This document shows positions 1-9,529 of a DNA stretch of 37,081 nucleotides, piece by piece. The stretch's first letter is position 1; each line of letters begins with the position of its first letter. The position numbers were made by a program, and so were the translations under genes. Under the pieces are notes generated by a model, which had not been told where the DNA came from, searched no databases, and saw only the letters and a list, made by a program, of their open reading frames with translations. The stretch is from Bacteroidales bacterium (GTDB taxonomy: Bacteria > Bacteroidota > Bacteroidia > Bacteroidales > Muribaculaceae): assembly GCA_900755985.1 (NCBI GenBank), contig CAAEIL010000311.1, positions 1 to 37,081 of the forward strand, given 5' to 3'.

Positions 1-1
1 C

Positions 2-1927
2 AAATTCACCACACCGCATTGGGTCGTCTTTATCTGTGACCTTTTTATTGTCATATTGAGTACTCTTGCGACATTGCTTTTCAGCGGACATGCAGCGAAT
101 TGCGGAATCAATACCATTATTCTTGAAACCGCAGGCATCGCAGCAATCTTTGCACTGTCGTTCTTTATTGTAAAGCCTTATCGCTCGATAGTCAGGTTAT
201 CGACCCTCGAAGATATTTATCATATAGTCCTTTCGGTGGCGCTGTCGATAATTATGCTTTCGATAACCGAGTCGGTATGGCAGATACAAACAGGTAAACA
301 TATTATCGGACTATGGAATATCGCCGTCATAGGCATATTATCATTCTCGTTGATGACAGTAACCCGCCTTGCCATCAAGTACATTTTTGCTGCAGTAACC
401 ACCGCCAACAACGCCCGTACCCGTGTAGTGGTACTCGGCTCGGCGATTAATTCTTTCGCCCTTGCCACGGCCCTCAATGCCGAGGCTGACGGCAGATTCA
501 ACCCGGTACTGATGCTTTCGCTCGGCAACAAGAATATATCTTCGTCAGTTAACGGAATACCCATACTACCCTATGAACCCGACCATATTGCCGAGATATT
601 TGAAGAATACCATTGCGATACACTCCTATTCCTGTCGACACAAATCGAATTCATGAGGTCGGGAGGTGCTGATGTATTCCTCGAAAACCACATCAAACTT
701 CTGATGCTCAACCAGGTAGAGGAATTCGATGTCAATGCAGACTCCGAGCCGACCCTTTCGCCCCACGTACAGGACATTCGCATCGAAGACCTTTTAGGAC
801 GCGACATCATACACACCGACGACCCGGCCATAGCTGCCAACATACACGGCCAACGTGTGCTTATTACCGGCGCGGCCGGCTCGATAGGCTCGGAGATTGT
901 ACGCCAGATTGCCGCACTTCGCGCTTCGCAGATTATACTTGTCGACCAGGCCGAAACTCCTATGCACGAGATGCAGCTCGAAATGAACGAGAAGTTTCCC
1001 GATACAAACATCGAACTATGTATAGCTGATGTAGCAAACGAGCAGCGCATGACCCTGATTTTCGATAAGTTCAGGCCGCGTATCGTCTTCCATGCCGCAG
1101 CATACAAACATGTGCCGATGATGGAGCACAACCCGACCGAGGCTGTACTGACCAATGTTTTCGGTACCAAAAATCTTGCCGACCTTGCATTGCGCTTCAA
1201 TGTCGACCGTTTCGTGATGGTCTCGACTGACAAAGCCGTCAACCCCACCAACGTAATGGGCGCAAGCAAACGCATTGCCGAGATTTACGTACAGTCACTG
1301 GCATATAATCTTCAGACACACAACGACTCACGTACCACACGTTTCATCACCACACGTTTCGGAAACGTTTTAGGCTCAAATGGTTCGGTTATACCATTGT
1401 TCCGAAAACAGATTGCCAGCGGAGGTCCCGTGACAGTTACGCACAGGGACATAATACGCTATTTCATGACTATACCCGAAGCATGCTCACTGGTTCTCGA
1501 AGCAGGCTGCATGGGCGATGGCGGCGAAATTTTCCTTTTTGACATGGGCAAGCCTGTCAAGATTTACGACCTTGCCACGCGAATGATTTCACTGGCCGGC
1601 CTGCGTCTCGGACGCGATATACAAATCGTCGAAACCGGACTGCGCCCTGGCGAAAAACTTTTTGAGGAACTTCTCAACGACAAAGAGCGCACGACAGCGA
1701 CACGACATAAAAAAATCATGATAGCCAAAGTCCGCGTATATGATTATAGCGAAGTATGCTCGCGTCTTGCCTCATTGAAGAAGTTTGCCGAAATAGGCGA
1801 CCAACATGCTGTCATAGCCCAGATGAAGCGCATAGTGCCCGAATTCAAGTCGCAGAACTCTCAGTGGCAGTCTATCGATGACGAAATTTCCGAGAGCGAA
1901 ACCATGACCGAAATCATGGTTAATTAA
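2..1927 (+). CDS. CapD/WbpM-type membrane NDP-sugar 4,6-dehydratase/epimerase, 5' end outside window
   Basis: The reading frame is open from base 2 and has no ATG near the edge, so the true start lies upstream; the first in-window start codon (TTG at 56) falls inside a hydrophobic segment. Seen: about four N-terminal membrane segments, a CoA-binding-like middle domain, then a Rossmann SDR domain with GAAGSIGSE (about nt 868-894), STDKAVNPTNVMGASK with Met in place of the usual SDR Tyr (about nt 1227-1271), and RFGNVLGSNGSV. These are hallmarks of the PglF/WbpM/CapD family, which converts UDP-GlcNAc to a 4-keto-6-deoxy sugar (4,6-dehydratase, some with 5-epimerase activity) at the inner membrane for surface glycans. 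No polysaccharide gene adjoins it inside the window, so it probably belongs to a locus to the left or serves several loci. Family call is firm; substrate is inferred. Confidence 0.9.
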   Translation, partial: KFTTPHWVVFICDLFIVILSTLATLLFSGHAANCGINTIILETAGIAAIFALSFFIVKPYRSIVRLSTLEDIYHIVLSVALSIIMLSITESVWQIQTGKHIIGLWNIAVIGILSFSLMTVTRLAIKYIFAAVTTANNARTRVVVLGSAINSFALATALNAEADGRFNPVLMLSLGNKNISSSVNGIPILPYEPDHIAEIFEEYHCDTLLFLSTQIEFMRSGGADVFLENHIKLLMLNQVEEFDVNADSEPTLSPHVQDIRIEDLLGRDIIHTDDPAIAANIHGQRVLITGAAGSIGSEIVRQIAALRASQIILVDQAETPMHEMQLEMNEKFPDTNIELCIADVANEQRMTLIFDKFRPRIVFHAAAYKHVPMMEHNPTEAVLTNVFGTKNLADLALRFNVDRFVMVSTDKAVNPTNVMGASKRIAEIYVQSLAYNLQTHNDSRTTRFITTRFGNVLGSNGSVIPLFRKQIASGGPVTVTHRDIIRYFMTIPEACSLVLEAGCMGDGGEIFLFDMGKPVKIYDLATRMISLAGLRLGRDIQIVETGLRPGEKLFEELLNDKERTTATRHKKIMIAKVRVYDYSEVCSRLASLKKFAEIGDQHAVIAQMKRIVPEFKSQNSQWQSIDDEISESETMTEIMVN

Positions 1928-1972
1928 AACTCTGTCTACACCTCTCTTCAAGTTATAATAAGACAATATCAG

Positions 1973-2596
1973 ATGAAAAAAACATTTCTTCTCCTCGCCG
2001 TTGCTTTTGCAATGGTCGGCTCAGCACAAGCATTCACTCTTAACGACATCTTTGGCTCGGGCGGGCTTGGCGACATATTAGGTAATATCCAATCGACTAT
2101 CGAAAGCGCCACTGCAAGCACGAATTTCACAATCGACCAGCTGACAGGCACATGGAAATATTCGTCGCCAGGCGTGCAGTTCGAATCGGACAACGCCCTG
2201 CAAAAAATAGGAGGAGCCGCTGCAGCCTCGGCTGTCGAAAACAAACTTTCGCCTTATTATATACGCGCCGGTATTGACAAGCTGACACTAACGGTCGACA
2301 ACGCCCACAATTTTGTCATAAAGACAAAATACGGTTCGTTCAAAGGTACGATTGAAAAAGGCACCGACTCGAAGCTGGTATTTAATTTCAAAGCCTTCGG
2401 AAAAATCAATATCGGACGTATCAATGTTATGGCTACAAAATCCGGTTCGATGCTCAATCTTGCATTCGACGCGAAGAAGCTGGTAACCATAGCTCAAAAA
2501 ATATCATCGTTATCAAAAAATTCATCTTTGCAGTCAATCGCAGATATTCTGTCAAAATACGAAGGCATTTATGTCGGTGTAAAGCTTCGCAAATAA
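1973..2596 (+). CDS. DUF4923 family secreted protein
   Basis: Encodes 207 residues. The first about 20 residues form a signal peptide (Lys-rich start, hydrophobic core, AQA cleavage-like end) with no lipobox Cys, so export to the periplasm is likely. The mature part carries LTGTWKYSSPGVQFESDN and an Ala-rich GGAAAASAVE stretch followed by an alternating beta pattern, which I recognise as the DUF4923 family, common in Bacteroidales and of unknown function; the fold resembles lipocalin-like or calycin-like small-ligand carriers, but that is inference. It lies 45 nt after the CapD-like gene and only 12 nt before menD, so it may be transcribed with the menaquinone genes, although nothing in it suggests a role in that pathway. 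Confidence 0.75.
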   Translation: MKKTFLLLAVAFAMVGSAQAFTLNDIFGSGGLGDILGNIQSTIESATASTNFTIDQLTGTWKYSSPGVQFESDNALQKIGGAAAASAVENKLSPYYIRAGIDKLTLTVDNAHNFVIKTKYGSFKGTIEKGTDSKLVFNFKAFGKINIGRINVMATKSGSMLNLAFDAKKLVTIAQKISSLSKNSSLQSIADILSKYEGIYVGVKLRK

Positions 2597-2608
2597 TATT
2601 ATAATCGT

Positions 2609-4300
2609 ATGCAGCAAGCGCTTACTACAGACAAAGAAAACGTAGTCACACTGATTGAAGCTCTTGTCGCCCACGGAGTTGAAAGAGTTATCCTCAGCCC
2701 CGGCACGCGCAACACGCCTCTGATATTAGCCGTCGCCCGCGACAAAAGACTAAAATCGGATGTCGTCATTGATGAACGCTCGGCAGCCTTTATAGCTCTG
2801 GGGATGGCTTCGCAGAGCGGACGTCCGGTCGCATTGATGTGTACCTCCGGGTCGGCTGTCCTGAACTATGCTCCGGCTGTCGCCGAAGCTTTTTATCGCG
2901 AAATACCATTGATAATTGTTTCAGCCGACAGGCCACGACAGTGGATTGACCAGGATGACAGCCAGACCATACGCCAGACCGAAATTCTACATAACATCGT
3001 CAAGCAATCATGCACTGTCGACGTTGACAGCCCCGAGCCAAGTCTGCGGCGCATGGCGGTCCGCGACATCAACGACGCCATGATAGCAGCTGTCAGCGGA
3101 CGTCCCGGACCGGTTCACATCAACATTCACCTTGACACGCCGTTAGGCCGCACAACCCTTCACAGCTTACGTCCGGACACCATTCGCGCTATACTTCCGC
3201 AGGCAACAATGCGCATGCAACAAGTACGAGAACTTGCCGACCGTCTGAGCGGACGACGCGTTATGGTTATCGCAGGCTTCATGCCTCCCAGTCGCAATCT
3301 CTCACGCGGTCTGGCACGGCTGGCAGCGTGTCCCGGAATCGCGGTCTTGCACGAAGCTCAGTCAAATGTACACGGACACGGGCTGATTGGACAAATTGAC
3401 CGCACGCTCAGCGCCATGAGCGATGACGAGCGACGCTCTATGGCACCAGATGTAGTTATCACAATGGGGGGCTCTTTGGTTTCGCGTTTTATCAAGACAT
3501 GGCTACGCGGAATACCCGGACTTATTCATTGGCATGTGGGAGTCCGCGGGCAGTCGGTAGATTGTTTCAACTCTCTTTCGCTCCGTATTGAGATGTCACC
3601 TGAGTCACTTATACCCCTACTTGCTTCGGCATGTCTTAAAATCGAAGATAAATCCGATTATAATTTGCGATGGCACGAGATAGCCGCACGCGGAGCCGAA
3701 TGTGCCCGGCGATATGTCTCGCAGGCCCCTTGGAGCGACCTCACTGCAATTGGCTATGTCATAGGTCATATACCCTCAAAGTTTAACCTACACCTGTCCA
3801 ATGGCACCGCAGTCCGCTACGTCCAGCTATTCGATTATGGAAACATCCACCGCATCGACTCTAACCGTGGAGTCAGTGGCATAGACGGATGCACATCAAC
3901 AGCACTGGGCGCCTCGGCGGTCTATAATCACCCTACTTTGCTTATAAGCGGCGACATGAGTGCACAGTACGACATCGCAGCATTTAGTTCGTCTATGATG
4001 TCTCCGCGATTTAAGATGATAGTTCTAAACAACGGCGGTGGCGGAATATTCCGTTTTATAGATTCTACTAAAACGCTTGACGAGCTTGACAACTACATAG
4101 CCGGCAATGTCACTCTTCCTATGTCCGGACTGGCCGAAGCTTACGGCATACGATATTTCCGCGCCGACAGCATGAATGAACTTAAAACACAGTTCGGAGC
4201 ATTTGCTGACACACAGGATGCACCCGCCGTCCTTGAAATTGTAACCGACGGAACACTCAGCGCACAAGTACTTACCGAATATTTCAAAAATACCAGATAA
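2609..4300 (+). CDS. menD: MenD, SEPHCHC synthase (menaquinone biosynthesis)
   Basis: Encodes 563 residues, the usual MenD length (about 550-580). MenD is a thiamine-diphosphate enzyme that joins 2-oxoglutarate to isochorismate, releasing CO2, to give 2-succinyl-5-enolpyruvyl-6-hydroxy-3-cyclohexene-1-carboxylate; it acts in the cytosol. Visible signatures are the N-terminal GVERVILSPGTRNTPL segment, DERSAAFIALGMA containing the catalytic Glu, TSGSAVLNYAPAVAEA, and SADRPRQWIDQDDSQTIRQ. The C-terminal ThDP motif reads ISGDMSAQYDIAAF followed by NNGGGGIFRF. It heads menD-menB-menC-menE. menF and menA are not in the window, so isochorismate synthesis and prenylation are encoded elsewhere. The ATG at 2609 is the first start after the DUF4923 stop and matches family N-termini. 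Confidence 0.97.
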   Translation: MQQALTTDKENVVTLIEALVAHGVERVILSPGTRNTPLILAVARDKRLKSDVVIDERSAAFIALGMASQSGRPVALMCTSGSAVLNYAPAVAEAFYREIPLIIVSADRPRQWIDQDDSQTIRQTEILHNIVKQSCTVDVDSPEPSLRRMAVRDINDAMIAAVSGRPGPVHINIHLDTPLGRTTLHSLRPDTIRAILPQATMRMQQVRELADRLSGRRVMVIAGFMPPSRNLSRGLARLAACPGIAVLHEAQSNVHGHGLIGQIDRTLSAMSDDERRSMAPDVVITMGGSLVSRFIKTWLRGIPGLIHWHVGVRGQSVDCFNSLSLRIEMSPESLIPLLASACLKIEDKSDYNLRWHEIAARGAECARRYVSQAPWSDLTAIGYVIGHIPSKFNLHLSNGTAVRYVQLFDYGNIHRIDSNRGVSGIDGCTSTALGASAVYNHPTLLISGDMSAQYDIAAFSSSMMSPRFKMIVLNNGGGGIFRFIDSTKTLDELDNYIAGNVTLPMSGLAEAYGIRYFRADSMNELKTQFGAFADTQDAPAVLEIVTDGTLSAQVLTEYFKNTR

Positions 4301-4306
4301 TAAAAC

Positions 4307-5131
4307 ATGAGCAAACGCATTTGGACTCCTGTCAAGGAGTATACCGACATCATTTTTGACACATACAACGGCATCGGCCGTATCACTATCAATCGGCCCA
4401 AGGTCTACAACGCATTCCGACCTCAGACCAATTTCGAGATTCTTGACGCCTTGGAGTACTGCCGCGACCATAAAGAAATCCGCGTTGTTGTCCTCACCGG
4501 CGCGGGGGACAAAGCATTTTGCTCAGGCGGTGACCAAAACTATAAAAGCCGCGGCGGTTATCGCGACAGTGACGGCACACCACGCCTCAATGTCCTTGAG
4601 ATACATAAATTTATACGCTCGCTTACAAAGCCGGTGATAGCAGCTGTCAACGGGTATGCTATAGGCGGGGGCAACGTCCTTCAGGTTGTATGTGACCTGA
4701 CTATCGCCTCGGAGAACGCCATTTTCGGACAAACCGGTCCTAAGGTAGGCAGTTTTGACGCAGGTTTCGGCTCGTCGTACCTTGCACGTTGCGTTGGTCA
4801 GAAGAAAGCACGCGAAATATGGTTTCTATGCCGTCAGTATTCAGCACACGAAGCTCTCGAGATGGGAATGATTAACAAAGTAGTGCCCTTGGACAAACTC
4901 GAAGACGAAGTTGTTGACTGGTGCGAGACCATAATGAAACGCAGTCCGTTTGCCATACGCATGATAAAACGCGCCCTCAATGCCGAGCTTGACGGCCAGC
5001 ACGGACTGATGGAGTTTGCCGGCGATGCCACACTGATGTACTACCTCATGGACGAAGCGCAGGAAGGCAAGAACGCGTTTCTCGAAAAACGCGACCCTGA
5101 CTTTGACCAGTTCCCTCAGTTTCCGGGGTGA
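4307..5131 (+). CDS. menB: MenB, 1,4-dihydroxy-2-naphthoyl-CoA synthase
   Basis: Encodes 274 residues, full length for this crotonase-superfamily enzyme, which closes the second ring of menaquinone by Dieckmann cyclisation of o-succinylbenzoyl-CoA. Seen: FCSGGDQNYKSRGGY (CoA and oxyanion region), NGYAIGGGNVLQVVCD, and FGQTGPKVGSFDAGFGSSYL. The Gly in the QTG motif is what bicarbonate-dependent (E. coli-like) MenB enzymes carry, whereas the other type has Asp there; this assignment comes from family knowledge and was not tested by alignment. A conserved C-terminal region follows (FLEKRDPDFDQFPQFPG). The gene starts 6 nt after menD, and its TGA overlaps the menC ATG by one base, implying translational coupling. 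Confidence 0.97.
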   Translation: MSKRIWTPVKEYTDIIFDTYNGIGRITINRPKVYNAFRPQTNFEILDALEYCRDHKEIRVVVLTGAGDKAFCSGGDQNYKSRGGYRDSDGTPRLNVLEIHKFIRSLTKPVIAAVNGYAIGGGNVLQVVCDLTIASENAIFGQTGPKVGSFDAGFGSSYLARCVGQKKAREIWFLCRQYSAHEALEMGMINKVVPLDKLEDEVVDWCETIMKRSPFAIRMIKRALNAELDGQHGLMEFAGDATLMYYLMDEAQEGKNAFLEKRDPDFDQFPQFPG

Positions 5132-6168
5132 TGCTGACCGCCGAATTTGCTCCTTACACCTTGCATTTCAACTTCACGGCGATAACATCCCGCCAGTCGA
5201 TGAATGTAAAGGATACATACTTTGTGCGCATCAGCGACACTGAACACAACGGCTTGTGCGGCATAGGTGAGGTCGCACTCTTTCGCGGCCTGAGTGCCGA
5301 CGACCGTCCCGATTTTGAAAGCGTTTTGCGCAAAGCATGTCAAGAACCTCAAAATATCGGGAGTTATCGCAATTACAGCTCGATACGCTTTGGTATTGAG
5401 ACAGCCATGGCTTCGCTCGCAGGAAGTTTTGACGACAGTCCCTGGTCAAAAGGGCAAGAGGGCATTCTCATCAACGGCCTTATATGGATGGGCGACAAAA
5501 AGCTTATGGCCGAACGTATTCACCGCAAACTTAGCGAAGGTTTCAGGTGCCTAAAACTAAAAATCGGGGGTATCAACTTTGATGACGAACTTGATTTGAT
5601 CCGATACATCCGCAAGAAATTCTCACCGGAGCAACTTGAACTACGTCTTGACGCCAACGGCTCTTTCTCGCCGGAAAACGCGCTTTCAAGACTTGAGTCC
5701 CTCAGCGCCTTTTCCATCCACTCTATCGAACAACCCATCCGGGCCGGGAATACCACCGAAATGGCCCGGATATGTAAAGAAAGCCCCATAGACATAGCCC
5801 TCGACGAAGAACTTATCGGAGTAACTCCCGACAAGGTAAAACAACAGATGCTTGAATACGTCTCGCCCCGCTACATCATTCTTAAACCCGCACTCTGCGG
5901 TGGTTTTGACGAGAGCGAGCACTGGATTGACGCCGCCAGTAGACTTGGCATAAGATGGTGGGCAACTTCGGCTCTCGAATCAAACATCGGACTGGCTGCT
6001 ATTGCCCGCTGGGTCAGCACAAAAAAAACGACAATGGTTCAGGGACTCGGCACCGGCGGCCTATACACAAACAATATTGCATCCCCACTCAGGCTTTGCG
6101 GAGACAGACTTTATTATGACTCGGAAAGATCCTGGGGCAAAATACCTGTCAAATTTGAACGTCCATGA
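5131..6168 (+). CDS. menC: MenC, o-succinylbenzoate synthase
   Basis: Encodes about 345 residues of an enolase-superfamily enzyme that dehydrates SHCHC to o-succinylbenzoate. The superfamily catalytic elements are in order: the KxK acid/base pair in CLKLKIGG, then metal ligands Asp in LRLDANGSF, Glu in IHSIEQPI and Asp/Glu in IALDEEL, and the second catalytic Lys in YIILKPAL. A GTG at 5128 is also in frame, but the ATG at 5131 overlaps the menB stop as TGATG, a typical coupled junction, and is preferred. The 3' end overlaps menE by ATGA. Length and residue order are those of Bacteroidetes MenC. Confidence 0.95.
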   Translation: MLTAEFAPYTLHFNFTAITSRQSMNVKDTYFVRISDTEHNGLCGIGEVALFRGLSADDRPDFESVLRKACQEPQNIGSYRNYSSIRFGIETAMASLAGSFDDSPWSKGQEGILINGLIWMGDKKLMAERIHRKLSEGFRCLKLKIGGINFDDELDLIRYIRKKFSPEQLELRLDANGSFSPENALSRLESLSAFSIHSIEQPIRAGNTTEMARICKESPIDIALDEELIGVTPDKVKQQMLEYVSPRYIILKPALCGGFDESEHWIDAASRLGIRWWATSALESNIGLAAIARWVSTKKTTMVQGLGTGGLYTNNIASPLRLCGDRLYYDSERSWGKIPVKFERP

Positions 6169-7121
6169 CACCTGACGAATTCATTGCCGAATGGCTCAAC
6201 GACAGCGAATATATCCATGCTCACACCTCCGGTTCGACCGGAGTCCCCAAGGCAGTGCAGCTGCTTAAAAGCGACATGCTTGCCTCGGCACGAGCTACCA
6301 ACAAATTTTTCGGTCTTGGTCCCGAAGCACGATTTTTATGCCCGCTTTCGCCAGACTATATCGCAGGCAAGATGATGGCCGTACGTGCTTTTGCTGCCTC
6401 GGGAGACACCAAAAATGTACATTTTGTGACACCAAGCAACAATCCGGAATTTTCGCCCTGCGACCTCCTTGCCATCGTACCGTCGCAAGTCGAAGCTTTG
6501 CTAAACTCGCCGATGTTGTCTCGGATACACAATGTAATAATAGGTGGCGCTCAACTTTCGGACGAAAGGCGAATGTCATTGTGCCGCGCCGGCGTAAATG
6601 CCTACGAGTCCTACGGCATGACCGAAACATGCAGCCACGTTGCCCTGAAACATGTATCGGCGGATTACTTCACTGCCATGCCCGGTGTCAAACTTTCGCT
6701 CGACGAGCGGGGATGTCTTGCCATTGAAGCCAGGCATCTCTCGGTCGGATGTATTAGGACCAACGACATTGCGCAACTTATTACGCCCACCGCTTTTCGC
6801 TGGCTCGGACGATTTGACAATATAATCAACAGCGGAGGAATAAAAATCGTCCCTGAGCAACAGGAGCAACAGATACGCAGTCTCAGCACCAATCCCCTTC
6901 CCGATTTCTATATTAGTTCGATGCCGGACAGCAAGTGGGGCAACCGAGTTGTCATCGTCACTGAGGGCAGCGACAGGCAAATTGAATCATTAAAAGCCGC
7001 CCTGACCCTACTGCCATCAAAAACACGTCCTAAAGAGATTATACGCTTGAAGTCCCTACCGCGCACAACGAACGGCAAAATCCGTCGCCTTCCTCCCGGC
7101 GATTTACACACATCGGATTAA
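6165..7121 (+). CDS. menE: MenE-type o-succinylbenzoate-CoA ligase, short form
   Basis: Encodes 318 residues of the ANL adenylating superfamily. MenE activates o-succinylbenzoate with ATP and CoA. Seen: P-loop HTSGSTGVPKAVQL near residue 20, ESYGMTETCSHVAL (A5), GRFDNIINSGGIKIVP (hinge, A8), and the C-terminal catalytic-lysine motif PRTTNGKIRRLP (A10). Typical MenE proteins have about 450-490 residues. Here the domain that normally precedes the P-loop is almost absent, with only about 19 residues before it. Short MenE forms are known in Bacteroidetes, so this is probably a functional lineage-specific form rather than a broken gene, since every core motif is intact and the operon is tight. The start overlaps the menC stop as ATGA. 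Confidence 0.9.
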   Translation: MTPDEFIAEWLNDSEYIHAHTSGSTGVPKAVQLLKSDMLASARATNKFFGLGPEARFLCPLSPDYIAGKMMAVRAFAASGDTKNVHFVTPSNNPEFSPCDLLAIVPSQVEALLNSPMLSRIHNVIIGGAQLSDERRMSLCRAGVNAYESYGMTETCSHVALKHVSADYFTAMPGVKLSLDERGCLAIEARHLSVGCIRTNDIAQLITPTAFRWLGRFDNIINSGGIKIVPEQQEQQIRSLSTNPLPDFYISSMPDSKWGNRVVIVTEGSDRQIESLKAALTLLPSKTRPKEIIRLKSLPRTTNGKIRRLPPGDLHTSD

Positions 7122-7127
7122 ATAATG

Positions 7128-7161
7128 TCCGGCGACAATCCCTGCAAGGAGAGCCGCCGGA
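7128..7161. terminator. Inverted repeat between convergent menE and tkt, possible terminator
   Basis: TCCGGCG (7128-7134) pairs with CGCCGGA (7155-7161), with a smaller inner TCC/GGA pair. It lies in the 80-nt gap where menE and transketolase converge, the usual place for a shared terminator. There is no clear T-tract on either side, so the role is uncertain. Confidence 0.35.
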
Positions 7162-7201
7162 TGATAAGAGTCGGTTAGACAATATCTGTTTCTGCTATAA
7201 A

Positions 7202-9238
7202 TTATTCGCCGAGGAATGTACGCACTTTATTGTAGACATTATCGACGGTGAAACCGAATTTTTCGTCGAGTACTTTGTACGGTGCGGAAGCGCCGAAATG
7301 GTCAAGACCGAAAACATCCCATTGTGATGTTCCTTTCATCAGCGGATAGAAAACGGCGGGCAATCCCGAAGTAATTGCAAAACGCGGAACATCGGGAGGA
7401 AGAACAGTATCACGATATTCCTCGTCCTGATGCATGAAAACGCCCATCGAGGGGAAAGAGTCGACCTGCACACGGTGTCCGGCGACATTCAGCTGCTCGG
7501 CAACATGCAGTGCCAGTGCGACATCCGAGCCGTTTGCCATCATAACAAGGTCTGGTTCATCGGCCGGCAGAAGAACATAACCTCCATGCTCGGCCTTGAG
7601 CGCTTCGTGACGACTATTGCCGCTGAGTGCGGGCAGGTCTTCGAGATTCTGACGTGAGAATATCAGCACTGTTGGCGATTTCTTATTTTCCATAGCCATC
7701 TTCCATGCTATGCATGTTTCGGCACTGTCGGCCGGCCGGACTACAAGGCACGACTGTCGGCCATGCAGGTTGTCAAGCATTTCCATAAGCCGAATCTGGG
7801 CTTCCTGCTCGACAGGTTCGTGGGTAGGTCCGTCTTCGCCTACGCGGAACGAATCGTGCGAGAAGATAAACTTGACGGGGAGTTCCATGAGGGCCGACAT
7901 TCTGAGAGCCGGTTTTATATAATCACTGAATACAAAGAATGTGGCGCACGCGCCGATAAGGCCGCCATGTAAAGCTATGCCGTTCATTATCGAAGCCATG
8001 GTGAGTTCGGCGACACCCGACTGCAGGAATTTGCCGCTGAAATCGCCCGCACACAACTGATGAGTTTTCTTAAGATAACCGTCTGTCTTGTCGGAATTGG
8101 CAAGATCGGCCGACGAAACAATCATGTTTCCAACTTTTTCGGCAAGGACGCCAAGGACCTTTGATGAAGTATTGCGGCTTGCTGCGTTGGCGTCATACTC
8201 TATGGCAGTAAAATCTATATCAGGGAGTTTACCCTCAAGCCAATCTTGGAATTCGGCCGCAAGAGAGGGGTTATCTTCGGCCCATGCCTTTTCTTGTCCA
8301 CGGCGCTCGGCGACAATTTTAGTCAACTGCTGACGACGCTCGGCAAAGAGTTCGGCGACTTCGCCACGTATGGTGAAGCGATTTTCGGGGTCTCCGCCCA
8401 AATTTCTAATGGTAGCGCCAAAATCGGCTTCGGCAGCACTTAATGGCTGGCCGTGTGTAGAAACAGCTCCTTCGAGCGAACTACCGTCGGCTTTAACGGT
8501 TCCTTTAGCCATAACAGTATGGCCAATGATGAGTGTAGGCCGTTTGTCCTCTGCAATGGCTGAGTCAAGCGCCTGACATATCTGGGCGGCATCGTTTCCG
8601 TCAATTTCGATTACATTCCAATTCCAGGCACGGTATTTGGCTGCAGTATCTTCGTCTGTCACTGCCGCCGTCTTGGTCGACAACTGAACTTTGTTTGAGT
8701 CATAGAACATTATGAGATTTGACAGACCGAGATGACCGGCCAAACGGCCCGCACCCTGTGATATTTCTTCCTGGACACCACCGTCCGAAATAAATGCATA
8801 AGTTTTGTGAGCAAAACTTTCGCCGAAGCGCTCGACGAGGAAACGCTCGGCAATTGCACAACCAACAGCCATTACATGTCCCTGACCGAGGGGACCGGAC
8901 GAATTTTCGACGCCTCGCTCAGGGTCAAGTTCGGGATGACCGGGTGTCACCGAGCCCCATTGACGGAACTGTTCGAGTTCGGCCATGGTGTATCGGCCTG
9001 TCATAGCCAGAACACCATAGAGCATGGTCGACATGTGTCCGGGATCAAGGAAGAAGCGGTCTCGGGCTATCCATAACGCATCGTCCGGATCATAGACAAG
9101 ATATTTGGAATACAGGGCTGTCATGAAGTCAGCAGCTCCCATTGCACCGCCCGGATGCCCCGATTTAGCTTTTTCTACCATTGAGGCTATGAGCACCCTC
9201 AAGTTGTCACCAGCCGTTTTCAGTACTTTTGTGTCCAT
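7202..9238 (-). CDS. tkt: Transketolase
   Basis: Encodes 678 residues, full length for transketolase, which moves two-carbon ketol units between sugar phosphates in the non-oxidative pentose phosphate pathway with thiamine diphosphate. Seen: KSGHPGGAMGAADF, DPGHMSTMLY, SSGPLGQGHVMAVG (cofactor region) and SDGGVQEEISQGAGR followed by FYDSNKVQLS (ThDP/metal site). In the Pyr domain are FSHDSFRVGEDGPTHEP with the catalytic Glu region, and VVRPADSAET. The start was set at the ATG giving MDTKVLKTAGDNL (9238); a longer in-frame reading to 9280 would run across the promoter and adds non-conserved residues. A near-consensus Bacteroidetes promoter sits about 30 nt upstream. It appears monocistronic. 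Confidence 0.96.
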   Translation of the reverse strand: MDTKVLKTAGDNLRVLIASMVEKAKSGHPGGAMGAADFMTALYSKYLVYDPDDALWIARDRFFLDPGHMSTMLYGVLAMTGRYTMAELEQFRQWGSVTPGHPELDPERGVENSSGPLGQGHVMAVGCAIAERFLVERFGESFAHKTYAFISDGGVQEEISQGAGRLAGHLGLSNLIMFYDSNKVQLSTKTAAVTDEDTAAKYRAWNWNVIEIDGNDAAQICQALDSAIAEDKRPTLIIGHTVMAKGTVKADGSSLEGAVSTHGQPLSAAEADFGATIRNLGGDPENRFTIRGEVAELFAERRQQLTKIVAERRGQEKAWAEDNPSLAAEFQDWLEGKLPDIDFTAIEYDANAASRNTSSKVLGVLAEKVGNMIVSSADLANSDKTDGYLKKTHQLCAGDFSGKFLQSGVAELTMASIMNGIALHGGLIGACATFFVFSDYIKPALRMSALMELPVKFIFSHDSFRVGEDGPTHEPVEQEAQIRLMEMLDNLHGRQSCLVVRPADSAETCIAWKMAMENKKSPTVLIFSRQNLEDLPALSGNSRHEALKAEHGGYVLLPADEPDLVMMANGSDVALALHVAEQLNVAGHRVQVDSFPSMGVFMHQDEEYRDTVLPPDVPRFAITSGLPAVFYPLMKGTSQWDVFGLDHFGASAPYKVLDEKFGFTVDNVYNKVRTFLGE

Positions 9239-9268
9239 GTTATGTTGTGTTTTATGATTTCGTTTTTG

Positions 9269-9299
9269 CAAATATAGCAAGACTTATTTATATACACAA
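9269..9299 (-). promoter_or_regulatory. Primary-sigma (Bacteroidetes-type) promoter of tkt
   Basis: On the minus strand TATATTTG (9276-9269) matches the -7 consensus TAnnTTTG, and TTG (9299-9297) lies 20 bp upstream, the expected -33 spacing. The tkt ATG follows about 30 nt downstream of the -7 box, giving a short leader. Confidence 0.7.
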
Positions 9300-9460
9300 T
9301 TATTTGTCCAAATGTTTAACCCGGAAATTGCGGAAGCTTGTCTAAGTCATGGTAATGTTGTCAGCATGGTCTATCGTTGCGGTAAGCAATGCCTGCGACG
9401 GCTGGACAGGATGTTGATTACAAGCACTTAAACAAATTTCTTATGCCTAATAAACAGCGT

Positions 9461-9489
9461 AGCCACGACACTTTTGGCGTGCCGTGGCT
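9461..9489 (-). terminator. Intrinsic terminator-like hairpin after the MFS gene
   Basis: An 11-bp stem (9461-9471 with 9479-9489, 7-nt loop) is perfect when transcribed from the minus strand, counting one G-U pair. It lies about 40 nt past the MFS transporter stop and is followed on that strand by a loosely T-rich stretch (TGTTTATT). It fits termination of the minus-strand MFS transcript before tkt. Confidence 0.6.
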
Positions 9490-9529
9490 GCGTGTAAAGA
9501 TTATAAACCGGGGTGAAACGTATGGTGGA

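Noticed and set aside
220..1275. Long minus-strand ORFs opposite the CapD-like gene
   Set aside because: They are codon-bias shadows of a strongly conserved plus-strand gene and contain Ser/Arg-rich, family-less translations.
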